From: Candidatus Sabulitectum sp.
GTDB lineage: Bacteria > Fermentibacterota > Fermentibacteria > Fermentibacterales > JCC-6
Direction of reading: 5' to 3'
DNA: 38,140 nt
Assembly: GCA_023139045.1 (NCBI GenBank)
Contig: JAGLOJ010000086.1
Location: 1 to 38,140, forward strand
Part shown: positions 1 through 8,198 of the stretch, one piece after another
Layout: each line of letters begins with the position of its first letter
Position numbering within the stretch: the stretch's first letter is position 1
Program-made: the position numbers and the translations under genes
The notes under the pieces: model-generated
The model's database searches: none
Told to the model about the DNA's origin: nothing
What the model saw: only the letters and a program-made list of their open reading frames with translations

Positions 1-60
1 TACTGCACTCTATGTAGTTAGATGCTCTTTTGATGGGTGCTACTTTTGTCGGAGGCGTCA

Positions 61-509
61 AGGATAATTATCTTCACAGTTGGCGATAGGCCGCCCAGTA
101 GACAATTGTCGTCATTATTCTTTCTCCGGATCTGACCGGGGAATTAGCAGAGCATCCCAAGTCCATTATGTTTTAATATGTGTTTTGGGATTCATGATTT
201 ATCGGAGAATTACCGACTTTACTGGAAAGATATCTCCGGCGAGAGTGGAAACATAACTCCGGCGAGTTTGTAAACATTCGACCGGCGAGAGTGGAAACCT
301 TACCCTGGCAAGTTTGCCCGGAATCGGTGGCAAGTTTGATCTGGATAATGCACCTGGCGAGGGGAGGGGGTACCAGTAAACAGATAATGGTTTCGATCAC
401 AGCATAGTCTGGATTTGCCTTGGGAATCAACCAAACTTTGCGAAGCATCAACTGAGCATTTGCCCGCAAATATTTGTTAAGTCACCCAGGGGTTATTAAT
501 GAATCGAAC
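61..509. repeat. Direct repeat copy A of a composite ~0.45 kb element
   Basis: This block recurs, diverged but in the same order and orientation, at 2477-2969. Shared modules are: a start module (GGATAATTATCTTCACAG onward, 61-125); a module around GAATTAGCAGAG (about 141-235); a phased GGCGAG array (236-370) ending in GGTACCAGTAAACA; and an end module (about 438-509) containing GCGAAGCATCA and TTAATGAATCGAAC. No convincing protein is encoded here. A 7-bp inverted repeat (491-497 with 515-521) straddles the right edge and is absent from copy B. The two copies bracket a minus-strand two-gene unit, so recombination between them could delete or circularise it. The identity of the element is not recognised; it may derive from transposon ends. 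Confidence 0.8.
236..370. repeat. Phased 22-23 bp GGCGAG/GGCAAG array, six units
   Basis: GGCGAG or GGCAAG begins at 238, 261, 284, 307, 329 and 356, giving spacings of 23, 23, 23, 22 and 27. Units alternate between CCGGCGAGAGTGGAAAC and CCGGCGAGTTTGTAAAC forms and then decay to TGGCAAGTTTG. Regular helical phasing of a short motif is expected for multiple protein-binding sites. Ends of IS21-family and Tn7-like elements carry such repeated transposase sites, so a transposon-end origin is a reasonable inference, but no transposase gene is in the window. Confidence 0.7.
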
Positions 510-601
510 GCCTGAATAACCTGCACAAGTATTACTGAAGCCCACACCAAAGCGGTTGTGGCAGGTTCATTCAGTTGTTCCCGAAATATATTATATTCCC
601 T

Positions 602-1876
602 CTATTCTGATAATACATATGGGATTTCTACTATATAATCCCAGCATGTAATATTATATTGTGCGTTATCATCTTCGCATACAAAATCATACTGTGGATA
701 TTTTTCTTCATATGGAGTTTGGTACAAGGAATTAGTTTCTTCAGTGCACACAATCCATGTCTTTTGACCAGTATCTGTATTGAACAGAATAATTCCACTT
801 AATGAAGAGCGTTCTCCATAACTATTACTTAAAGTATAATCTCCTAAGAAGAGAAACTCACTAGTATTTACCCAGAATACTTTTTCAGTAGGCGCTCCAT
901 AACTTGACTCTATTTCCTCTGTATCCAATATGGTACATTCGTAGGTTACAGGATCTACCATAGCAAAGTAATCCTTATTAAATTCAAATCCAATACTTAC
1001 TTGAACTATTACATAGTGACCGTCAGGAGTTGCAGTAATTATCCCACCAAAAGTCGGTGGGCTATCAAAATATGTACGCGTAAATTCCCAATGTGGTGTA
1101 TTAATACATACTTCAGGGGAAGACTCCCAGCTATCCATACATTCCCTGTAGTCAAGTCCATAACCCCTTTCACCGATGAGGACGCTATCAATCTGAGATT
1201 GAAGCAAAGTGATTTTACAACCTTCAATATCTACAGCTTCAATGTCCTCCCAAGATTCATTTTGATAGTAAATCGTTTGACTATCTTGAGACCATCTCGG
1301 CACATCAGAAACACCAGTGTTAGTCAGTTGCTCAGTTTCACCCGTTTCAACATTAAGTAAGACAATATCCTCAACTCCTCTAAAGGAATGATCAACCTGT
1401 GTGTATGCTATGAAAGAGCCATCTGGACTCCAAGACAAATCTCTTTTATAAGTGTCATCGTTAGTTATTGCTTGGCATTGTTCTGTGCTTGTATCAACAA
1501 GAAACACATTAGTTGCTCCTCCTCTATTTGCAATAACAGCTAGAGTTGACTGCGTATTGCCCCACTTTATTTCTTCAATATATGACAACTGAGCATCAGA
1601 GAAGACAGACAATTCTCGCACTTCTGATCCGTCGGAATTGACAATTATTAGTATAGGATCGATATCATCACCCCAAATATCATCAGATACAAAGCATATC
1701 CTCCCTGATGGATGGCTTTCAATTGCTGTATCAGTAGTATCCACTATGACTTGCGACTCAACTTCATTCTGTCCGTCATTAGCATTATTAGTGCTATTTT
1801 CATTACCAGATTTGCCACAACTTGTGAGATGGAATAGTAATGCTACAACCGTAAAGCAACTTATAAAATGCTTCAT
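602..1876 (-). CDS. TolB-like beta-propeller lipoprotein
   Basis: A predicted outer-surface or periplasmic lipoprotein of 424 residues. The first 20 residues form a lipoprotein signal (MKHFISCFTVVALLF then LTSC, lipid-modified Cys20), followed by an Asn/Ser/Glu-rich linker. The rest resembles a PD40/TolB-type propeller, with blade motifs such as LSWSPDGSFIAYT and VPRWSQDSQTIYY. TolB-like propellers bind peptides or proteins; no catalytic motif is visible. The start at 1876 is chosen because GGGGAG sits just upstream; an in-frame TTG at 1888 is less likely. It is the second gene of a minus-strand unit, 31 bases after the 72-residue gene, and lies between two direct repeats. It is AT-richer than the genes after 3.3 kb, suggesting acquired cargo. 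Confidence 0.8.
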   Translation of the reverse strand: MKHFISCFTVVALLFHLTSCGKSGNENSTNNANDGQNEVESQVIVDTTDTAIESHPSGRICFVSDDIWGDDIDPILIIVNSDGSEVRELSVFSDAQLSYIEEIKWGNTQSTLAVIANRGGATNVFLVDTSTEQCQAITNDDTYKRDLSWSPDGSFIAYTQVDHSFRGVEDIVLLNVETGETEQLTNTGVSDVPRWSQDSQTIYYQNESWEDIEAVDIEGCKITLLQSQIDSVLIGERGYGLDYRECMDSWESSPEVCINTPHWEFTRTYFDSPPTFGGIITATPDGHYVIVQVSIGFEFNKDYFAMVDPVTYECTILDTEEIESSYGAPTEKVFWVNTSEFLFLGDYTLSNSYGERSSLSGIILFNTDTGQKTWIVCTEETNSLYQTPYEEKYPQYDFVCEDDNAQYNITCWDYIVEIPYVLSE

Positions 1877-1907
1877 TAAACTCCCCAAAGTGATTGTCTT
1901 ACATATT

Positions 1908-2126
1908 TTACATTCGACTCAGAACTCTATTCATTAGTCTTGATAGCTGTGATACACATTTAATTTTGGTTTTTTCTATTTCTCTATTCTCCTCTTTAGC
2001 TCGTCTAATGTGTGCGCTAACTGCGCTTTGTATTACATTAATCTGTGCTGTTATTGATTTCGCTTGTTCACTGTAGCTAAGCTCGTCAAAGGTTTTTGTA
2101 TCACCTTTGTGTCTTGGATTACTCAT
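1908..2126 (-). CDS. Small helical protein of unknown function (72 aa)
   Basis: Not recognised. It is called a gene because AGAGGAGG is placed ideally before the ATG at 2126, and because the composition is convincing: a charged helical protein (SYSEQAKSITAQINVIQSAV, then a basic/acidic stretch with HIRRAKEENREIEKTK and a leucine/arginine-rich end). It has no membrane segment or signal peptide and could form a coiled coil. It is the first gene of a minus-strand unit with the propeller lipoprotein 31 bases downstream. A cytoplasmic regulator or structural role is only a guess. Confidence 0.65.
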   Translation of the reverse strand: MSNPRHKGDTKTFDELSYSEQAKSITAQINVIQSAVSAHIRRAKEENREIEKTKIKCVSQLSRLMNRVLSRM

Positions 2127-2405
2127 ACTTACCTCCTCTGAAATCGTTTACTAATGGGATGTCACCATTCCTTAAGTCCATCCGAGAATACACAGGCTTT
2201 GTAAATTTACATAGTATAACTGCTTCGTAGTCTCGGGAACGCTTGGCATAACTTGCACAGTTATGAAAGTAACCTGTTGGCAACCAAGCGACTGCGACAA
2301 GTTCATGCCTTTGTTCGATTTCTTATAGTCTTGTGTACTGCTCCTGTTTACCTGAGAATAATACTGCCCATTTTTATCAATCACAAGGGCATGCTGTAAG
2401 ATCAT
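2119..2405 (-). pseudogene. Possible frameshifted remnant upstream of the 72-aa gene
   Basis: On the minus strand, a frame starting at ATG 2405 (MILQHALVIDKNGQYYSQ) runs to about 2320. A second frame continues with protein-like sequence (RHELVAVAWLPTGYFHNCAS, then YAKRSRDYEAVILCKF) to a TAA at 2119-2121, which overlaps the start of the 72-residue gene by a few bases. The second frame has no start codon near its beginning, and one frameshift would join the two. The family is not recognised. It could be a broken gene once coupled to the downstream pair, or chance open frames in an AT-rich region. Confidence 0.35.
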
Positions 2406-2699
2406 TCGGTATTTGTCCTGATATAAGAATCAGATGGGGTTCCAGTTTCATTCTTTGTTCGGAATTCAAGCTCCCAGGGATAATTATCTTCACAGTTGGC
2501 GATAGGTCACCCTGTGGACAATTGTCGTTATGATTCTTTTTGTTTTGAGAATCAGCAGAGGTTCTGCGAAGCATCATCAGAGAATTGTCCGAATTTGACC
2601 GGAGAATTAGCAGAGTATCACGATTTCATTCGGTCTTAATATCTCGCTTCGTATCTTTTTGCATCAGATGAATTACGATTGCTGTTCTGGAAAGAATCT

Positions 2700-2760
2700 C
2701 CGGCGAGAGTGGAAACATAACTCCGGCGAGTTTGTAAACGTTCGACCGGCGAATGAGGGG
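2700..2760. repeat. Phased GGCGAG array, three units (copy B)
   Basis: GGCGAG begins at 2702 and 2725, and a variant GGCGAA at 2748, keeping the exact 23-bp period of the array at 236-370. The first ~55 bases are almost identical to copy A. The sequence then jumps directly to GGGGTACCAGTAAACA, so copy B lacks the last three units of copy A. Confidence 0.7.
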
Positions 2761-2810
2761 TACCAGTAAACAATTCACGCTTTCAATCATTGATCTGGAT
2801 CACATTTCAT

Positions 2811-2872
2811 AGACGATTATCTTCACGATTAGCAATGGCTGTACAGATGAACAATTGTCATCTGAGATTCTT
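2811..2872. repeat. Third, diverged copy of repeat module 1
   Basis: This stretch aligns with 61-125 and 2477-2540 through the shared blocks GATTATCTTCAC and ACAATTGTC and a following ATTCTT. It lies inside copy B between the phased array and the end module. Its presence shows that the module can duplicate on its own. It does not look coding. Confidence 0.65.
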
Positions 2873-2969
2873 GATCTTTTCAGACTCAACCAAGCTTCTG
2901 CGAAGCATCACATGAGCATTTGCCCGGAAATATTTGTTAAGTCACCCAGGGGTTATTAATGAATCGAAC

Positions 2970-3334
2970 AATGATTCTACTGCGTGCGGTGTATCCAGGG
3001 AATGCATCCTATTCAGCAAACATGCAAAGTGTGTTTAGCTCCGTCAATGGCACTACACTGACAAGATATGTAAACGAGTGTACACTAAAGCACGGAAATA
3101 ACGTGGGTTAGCGGAGTCGGTTAAGGCAGGTGATTTTGAATGTATAGTCGAGTATCTGAATATATATGTGAGTTAAAAGTAAATGGCTTGTGACGAAAAG
3201 TAAGATCTCATTTTTTGTCATGTGGGTTAGAAAATAGATTTTGGGGAAGAGCAGGAGGATAGTTGTATCGGAGAAGATCCGGTAGAGTTTTTCTTTGCCC
3301 TTTCTCTGCGGTTTCAGTGTTTTATATTCATGCA
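2970..3334. other. Non-coding stretch before rarA
   Basis: No supportable gene lies here; a minus-strand open frame (3108-3335) has no ribosome site and no protein-like composition. The stretch contains the junction between the repeat element and the conserved operon and must hold the rarA promoter, but no clear -35/-10 pair could be singled out. It is AT-rich up to about 3250 and then shifts to the composition of the core genes. Confidence 0.5.
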
Positions 3335-4669
3335 ATGGAAAAAACTTTGTTTACAGACAGGCGCGGGGTGGCAGCTCCTTTTGCTGAGCTTTTCCGCCCG
3401 CGGATTCTTGATGAAATAGCAGGGCAGGAGCAACTGCTGGGGCCAGAGGCGGCGTTCCGGCGTTCGCTGGAGACTGCTTCACTGGGGTCCTTTATTCTCT
3501 GGGGGCCTCCCGGCTCAGGGAAGACTACTCTGGCCCTTATAGTTGCCGATCATGTTGAGGAGCACTTTGTACGGTTCAGTGCGGTCACCGGTGGTGTTAA
3601 GGATGTCCGCAGGATTGTTGCTGAAGCTTCTCTGCGCCGGGATACCGGGCAGGGAACAACGCTTTTTGTGGACGAGATACACCGTTTCAACCGAAGTCAG
3701 CAGGATGCTTTTCTGCCCCATGTTGAAGACGGAACTATCCGGCTTGTCGGGGCAACCACAGAGAACCCGTCTTTCCATGTGAACGCTCCGCTTTTAAGCA
3801 GATGTTCTGTTTATGTGCTTCAGCCGCTGCAGGCTGTTGATCTTTTTGAGATGGTTCAGCGTGTTGTATCAAGTGATGAGTTCCACAGCAGATGTACTGC
3901 TTCGGTCAGTTCCGAGGCCATGGAAGTAATGGCAGGGGCTGCAGACGGTGATGCCCGAAGGTGTCTGAATATGCTGGAGCAGCTTGCGGGTATTGCCGGT
4001 GATGCTGTTGTCTCCGGAGAAATGGCAGCAGACCTTGTTCAGGCAGCGCCGTTGCTTTACGATAATTCGGGGGAGGAACACTACAATCTTATAAGTGCTC
4101 TGCACAAATCCATGAGGTCCAGTGATGCTGATGCTTCTCTGTACTGGCTGGCCAGAATGATTGCCTCCGGGGAGGATCCGCTTTACATTGGCAGGAGAAT
4201 GATCAGATTTGCTTCAGAGGACATTGGGCTGGCAGATCCTTCCGCCCTGACTGTTGCCATGAGAGCAGTTGACGCGTACCGGTTCCTGGGTTCACCCGAG
4301 GGCGACCTTGCCCTGGCTGAAGCAGTGGTTTACATGGCTCTGGCACCAAAGTCCAACAGTGTGTATGCAGCGTGGAAAAAGGTATTGAAGACCATGAAAT
4401 CACTGGGAAGCCTGCCGGTTCCTCTGCACCTGAGGAACGCTCCTACTGCTTTGATGAAAAAACTTGATTACGGCAAAGACTACCAGTATGCCCACGAACG
4501 GGATGGTGGTATTGTAACACACAACAATTTTCCTCGCGGGATGAAGGAAATCGAATTCTATCTGCCTTCACACTCCGGTCGGGAAGTCAGAATATCAGAT
4601 GATCTTGAGCGGTGGAAAGCCGCCCGTAGAAAGATCAGAGAGAACGAAAGGAATCAACATGACCGATAA
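3335..4669 (+). CDS. rarA: Replication-associated recombination protein A (AAA+ ATPase)
   Basis: A RarA/MgsA/WRNIP1-family AAA+ ATPase of 444 residues, normal length for the family, which acts at stalled replication forks and single-strand gaps in the cytoplasm. Visible motifs are Walker A GPPGSGKTT at 57-65, Walker B FVDEIHRFN at 111-119 and sensor 1 GATTENPSF at 139-147. The C-terminal half carries the family's tetramerisation region (ALHKSMRSSDADASLYWLARM and following). The ATG at 3335 is preferred over an in-frame upstream codon at 3263 because the family starts about 20 residues before the FRP..LDE..GQE motif. It is the first gene of the conserved operon, and its stop overlaps the next start by 11 bases. 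Confidence 0.95.
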   Translation: MEKTLFTDRRGVAAPFAELFRPRILDEIAGQEQLLGPEAAFRRSLETASLGSFILWGPPGSGKTTLALIVADHVEEHFVRFSAVTGGVKDVRRIVAEASLRRDTGQGTTLFVDEIHRFNRSQQDAFLPHVEDGTIRLVGATTENPSFHVNAPLLSRCSVYVLQPLQAVDLFEMVQRVVSSDEFHSRCTASVSSEAMEVMAGAADGDARRCLNMLEQLAGIAGDAVVSGEMAADLVQAAPLLYDNSGEEHYNLISALHKSMRSSDADASLYWLARMIASGEDPLYIGRRMIRFASEDIGLADPSALTVAMRAVDAYRFLGSPEGDLALAEAVVYMALAPKSNSVYAAWKKVLKTMKSLGSLPVPLHLRNAPTALMKKLDYGKDYQYAHERDGGIVTHNNFPRGMKEIEFYLPSHSGREVRISDDLERWKAARRKIRENERNQHDR

Positions 4670-5426
4670 GCCAGCATTTCTGGAGATTGAACCTCCTGTT
4701 CAGTTCAGTGAACTCTCACCGGGAATGTATGCGGTAAACTGCCCTGGCAGATTCGATGCCAAGGTAGTTCAGAGTCTTATACATTGTGCTGCCGTTACCA
4801 ATGATCCAGGGTTCTACAACGGAACTTTTCTGGGAATGATGCTTCCTTACTACCTGCACAATGCCAACAATCTTCTGGTGGGTGTGCTGGGAAACCTTGA
4901 TCTGGCAGGAATGTTTATACCGGACATGGAAAAGGTTGCCCCTAAAATTGCCGGTGCAAGAGCTGCTACAGGCTCCGTTGTTGACTATCTCCGTGACATT
5001 GCAGGGGCGATTCCCTCTGATGGTTGTTCGTCTTTTGATGAAAAAGTAATTCGTAAATGCTTCATTCTTTTGAAAGCTGCATGCGGCAGAAGCGTTAATT
5101 CACAAAGTATTGATGAGTTCGATCTTACCTCATTAGTAAACTGCGGGCATCCTTCCAGTGCTGCGGCTGCACTTAACGGTATGGCTGCCTGGGTGGTTGT
5201 TTCTCTCGGCGGCAGCGGAACTGTCAGCGGATATTCTTCCGCTGGAAGGCTCGGATTAAAGTGGTCAAAACCTGAGGGGGCCGGCCCGCTTTACATGCCT
5301 GGAAGTGAAAACAGCTCTTCCATTCTGGCGGCTGCAGGCGGTCTGGCGACATCCGCCGGTTTGGCCCTCGTGGTGGAGAACTGGACTGAACACGGAGGAG
5401 AGGTGTCTCTTGTTGCTAAGCAGTAA
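4659..5426 (+). CDS. Conserved-looking protein of unknown function (255 aa)
   Basis: Not recognised. The start at 4659 follows AAAGGA and overlaps the end of rarA, which argues for translational coupling. The product has no signal peptide or strong membrane helix at the N-terminus. It has a long alanine/glycine/serine-rich second half, including hydrophobic stretches (ALNGMAAWVVVSLGGSG and ILAAAGGLATSAGLALVV near 190-245) that could pack as a buried core. Its last 17 bases overlap the proposed TTG start of rnr. Position between rarA and rnr suggests a cytoplasmic housekeeping role, but no function can be assigned. Confidence 0.75.
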   Translation: MTDKPAFLEIEPPVQFSELSPGMYAVNCPGRFDAKVVQSLIHCAAVTNDPGFYNGTFLGMMLPYYLHNANNLLVGVLGNLDLAGMFIPDMEKVAPKIAGARAATGSVVDYLRDIAGAIPSDGCSSFDEKVIRKCFILLKAACGRSVNSQSIDEFDLTSLVNCGHPSSAAAALNGMAAWVVVSLGGSGTVSGYSSAGRLGLKWSKPEGAGPLYMPGSENSSSILAAAGGLATSAGLALVVENWTEHGGEVSLVAKQ

Positions 5427-7458
5427 TGCCAGGATTGTTCTTCATCTTCTCTCTTCCACCGGTGAAAGGCTGAATATTCAGGCGATAAACAGCAGATTGC
5501 CGGAAGTTCAGGACAAAACGGGAGCGATAGAAGCACTGATGGAAGCGGGGCTGATCTGGCATGCAGGCAAAGGAAGATATGCCACTCTGAAGACCCTTGG
5601 GATGGAGGTTGGAGCCGTCAGGATGCGTTCAGACGGTTCTGCTGTTCTTTTTACCCGGGAAGAGGATTCCATACGCATAGTCATTGACAAACGGGAAACT
5701 GCCGGGGCTCTCGACGGGGATACTGTTATTATCCGGCTTCTGGAACCCATTCTTCACAATGGCGGATACAACGGCAGGGTGATCGATATTCTGAAGCGTT
5801 TTCGAAAGAGAATTGCCGGTATCGCCAGGAAACGGGGTGAAAACTGGTTTCTTGATCCGCTTGACCCCAAAATCAATGGAAACATCCCGCTTGATCCCGG
5901 TGATAATGACATCAGACAGGGTGATCTTATCGGATGTGACATTGAATACGGCAGGAGTTCAATCAAGGTTCGGGCACTGTCTTCCATCGGATCACCGGAT
6001 TCTCCCGGTGCTCTGATTGATTCTGTTTGCACCGACATGGAACTTCCTGATGATTTTCCGGGGGAGGTCAAGCGCGAGTCTGATGCAGTCTGCATTTCCC
6101 CCTTGCCGCACAGCTCAAGAAAGGATCTCAGAGATCTTTATACACTGACCATCGATCCTGTGGATGCCAGGGATTTTGACGACGCAATATCAATTGAGGC
6201 TCTTCCGGAAGGGGGATATCGTCTGGGTGTGCATATAGCAGATGTTTCCGCATATGCTCCGCCCAATTCACTGGTAGACAACGAAGCCATGAAAAGAGGA
6301 ACCAGTGTTTATCTCCCTGACAGGGTGATACCCATGATTCCAGAAATACTGTCAAACAGCGCTTGTTCCCTGCAACCGGATCAGGACAGACTTACAAAGA
6401 CAGTTCTTATCAGCTACGATTCCACCGGAAAACGGATTGATTTCAGTGTTTTTTCCTCACAGATAAGATCTCGAAAGCGACTCAACTACACAGAAGCCTT
6501 TGCCATTCTATCCGGTGAATCTTCCGGTGATTCAGAACTTGATGAAAACTTCAGGCTGTTTGCCGCGCTGAACAGAATACTTGACAGGATCCGGGAGAAA
6601 AGAGGAGCTGTTGATCTCGGAGCTTCCGAGTTCAGAACCGAGTTCAGTGGAGACGGCTTCCCGAGTGGCTTCAGCAGAGTATCTGATGATGTCTCCCACA
6701 GAATGATAGAAAACTTCATGGTGGAAGCCAACAGCGCAGTTGCCGAATTCTGCAGGTGGCTGGAACTTGATGTGCTTTTCAGAGTTCACGGAGATCCTGC
6801 CCCGGAAGCCTCTGAAAAACTCCGGAGAACTCTTTCCATTTACGGATTCAAAGTTCCCGGGCAGTTTTCTCTCAGAGCTTCCTCTCTTTCAAAAGCAGTG
6901 AAGGAAGCAGAGGGAACCCCGTTGTATCCAATCATTCGGGATGCGGTTCTGAGGTCTATGCAGAAAGCCGTCTATTCCACAGAGAATTCCGGTCATTTTG
7001 GTTTGGCTCTTCGAAACTACATGCACTTCACAAGTCCTATTCGCAGGTATCCTGATCTCCTGGTGCACCAAGCTATTACATGCTACGAGGAGGGAATTGT
7101 CCCGGTACGCTCCGAGTCCATGTCTTTACTTGCAGATACCTGCTCACAGCTTGAAAGACGGGCTGCCGCCGCCGAAAGGGTAACAACTGAGCTTATGGCT
7201 CTGCTCTTCCTTTCCAGGGAGACCGGTAAGGTCTTCAGAGGCGTGGTTCGTGACAGAACTGATTTCGGACTGTTTATAAGGCTGCTTGATGTGCCTGTTG
7301 AAGGTCTGCTGCATGTAACTGCACTGAAAAAATACAGACACTTTGTTCCCTCTGATCTGCGTCCCGGTTCTGGAATCTTTGTTTCCGTGGAGACAGCAGA
7401 TCCGATTGAAAGAAAGCTGTCACTTCTGCCGGCGGAAGCCCCGGAGGAGGCTGAATGA
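5410..7458 (+). CDS. rnr: Ribonuclease R (RNB-family 3'-5' exoribonuclease)
   Basis: A processive hydrolytic 3'-5' exoribonuclease that degrades structured RNA. Domain order over 682 residues is: N-terminal winged-helix-like segment (about 7-56), cold-shock-type RNA-binding region (about 60-220), RNB catalytic domain with DPVDARDFDDA at 249-259 (the Asp spacing matches the four metal-binding Asp of RNase II/R) and HIADVSAYA, a later SPIRRYPDLLVHQ motif, then an S1 domain from about residue 606 (GKVFRGVVRDRTDFGLFI). The TTG at 5410 is chosen as start because GGAGGAGAGG (5394-5403) lies 6 bases upstream; longer upstream extensions run through the previous gene and look unlike protein. The stop overlaps the nadE start as ATGA. 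Confidence 0.93.
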   Translation: MLLSSNARIVLHLLSSTGERLNIQAINSRLPEVQDKTGAIEALMEAGLIWHAGKGRYATLKTLGMEVGAVRMRSDGSAVLFTREEDSIRIVIDKRETAGALDGDTVIIRLLEPILHNGGYNGRVIDILKRFRKRIAGIARKRGENWFLDPLDPKINGNIPLDPGDNDIRQGDLIGCDIEYGRSSIKVRALSSIGSPDSPGALIDSVCTDMELPDDFPGEVKRESDAVCISPLPHSSRKDLRDLYTLTIDPVDARDFDDAISIEALPEGGYRLGVHIADVSAYAPPNSLVDNEAMKRGTSVYLPDRVIPMIPEILSNSACSLQPDQDRLTKTVLISYDSTGKRIDFSVFSSQIRSRKRLNYTEAFAILSGESSGDSELDENFRLFAALNRILDRIREKRGAVDLGASEFRTEFSGDGFPSGFSRVSDDVSHRMIENFMVEANSAVAEFCRWLELDVLFRVHGDPAPEASEKLRRTLSIYGFKVPGQFSLRASSLSKAVKEAEGTPLYPIIRDAVLRSMQKAVYSTENSGHFGLALRNYMHFTSPIRRYPDLLVHQAITCYEEGIVPVRSESMSLLADTCSQLERRAAAAERVTTELMALLFLSRETGKVFRGVVRDRTDFGLFIRLLDVPVEGLLHVTALKKYRHFVPSDLRPGSGIFVSVETADPIERKLSLLPAEAPEEAE

Positions 7459-8198
7459 TTTATGCCGAACTTGCAGATCAGATAACAATCTGGATCAGAG
7501 AATGCGTTTACGGTGCAGGTATGGATGGAGTTGTTATCGGGCTGAGCGGAGGAGTTGACTCCGGGGTTACTGCAGCCTTGTGTGCCCGAGCTATCGGGCC
7601 CGGGAATGTACTGGGTCTTGTAATGCCTTGCGAGAGTGCAGCAGAGGATACCCGGGACGGTCACAGAACTGCCCTGCATCTCGGTATTGCTGTAAGGGAA
7701 ATCGATATTTCACCGGTTCTGCATGCTTTTGTATCTGCCGGAGGGCTGGATATCTCCAATGTGTTGAATCTGGCGAATATAAAAGCCAGGCTTCGAATGA
7801 CAATGGAATACGCTCACTCGGGGAACAGGCTTGTTGCGGGAACCGGGAATCTTTCTGAAACTAAAACAGGTTACTGGACCAAATGGGGAGACGGAGCTGC
7901 TGATTTTATGCCTATCGCCGATCTCTGGAAAGATGAAGTAGGCGAACTTGCCAGCTGCCTTGAACTGCCCGGATGGATGATTGCGAGAGTGCCTTCCGCC
8001 GGGTTGTGGATTAATCAGAGCGATGAAGATGAAATGGGTGTTACCTACAGGGAAATAAAGAAATACTTTACTCAGGGACCGGAAAGTGTATCAGAGTCGT
8101 CAGCAGAGCGGATTGCTCAGTTGCATACCTCAAGTGGTCACAAGAGAGAACCGATCCCGTTTTACCATGCCAGGGGGTGGCTTGATGAAAGACAGTAA
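7455..8198 (+). CDS. nadE: NH3-dependent NAD(+) synthetase
   Basis: Converts deamido-NAD, ATP and ammonia to NAD in the last step of NAD biosynthesis. At 247 residues it is the short, glutaminase-less form. The N-type ATP-pyrophosphatase loop SGGVDSG is at 31-37, and GTGNLSE and the GYWTKWGDGAADFMPIADLWK region form the deamido-NAD site. GGAGGAGG (7443-7450) precedes the ATG, which overlaps the rnr stop in an ATGA arrangement. Lacking its own glutaminase domain, it must use free ammonia or a partner glutaminase not seen here. Confidence 0.95.
   Translation: MIYAELADQITIWIRECVYGAGMDGVVIGLSGGVDSGVTAALCARAIGPGNVLGLVMPCESAAEDTRDGHRTALHLGIAVREIDISPVLHAFVSAGGLDISNVLNLANIKARLRMTMEYAHSGNRLVAGTGNLSETKTGYWTKWGDGAADFMPIADLWKDEVGELASCLELPGWMIARVPSAGLWINQSDEDEMGVTYREIKKYFTQGPESVSESSAERIAQLHTSSGHKREPIPFYHARGWLDERQ

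Larger units (their letters stand above)
2477..2969. repeat. Direct repeat copy B of the composite element
   Basis: This is the second copy of the block at 61-509, same orientation, slightly longer. The first module is at 2477-2540, the middle module at about 2598-2696, the GGCGAG array at 2700-2760 (three motifs instead of six), and the end module at about 2898-2969. The last ~70 bases are nearly identical to copy A, while the middle has diverged. Copy B carries an extra GCGAAGCATCA (about 2566-2576) and an extra diverged copy of the first module (2811-2872), so the element grew or shrank by internal duplication or deletion. Confidence 0.8.

Noticed and set aside
236-370. The evenly spaced repeats could look like a CRISPR array.
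   Set aside because: The period is only 22-23 bp, the units themselves vary, there are no unique spacers of 30 or more bases and no cas genes in the window.
173-469. Minus-strand open frame of 98 codons across repeat copy A.
   Set aside because: It covers the phased repeat array, has no counterpart in copy B where the array is shorter, and has no ribosome site.
438-521. Repeat end module with a local inverted repeat, considered as an integron attC site.
   Set aside because: The inverted repeat exists only in copy A, the core GTTRRRY/RYYYAAC pair is not evident, and no integrase gene is present.
2200-2218. Perfect palindrome TGTAAATTTACA next to a minus-strand TATACT, considered as operator plus promoter for the 72-aa gene.
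   Set aside because: There is no acceptable -35 hexamer at the right distance, and short AT-rich palindromes are expected by chance in this AT-rich region.
7083-7679. Minus-strand open frame of 198 codons over the rnr/nadE junction.
   Set aside because: It is antisense to two well-supported conserved genes, has a low-complexity serine/threonine composition and no Shine-Dalgarno.
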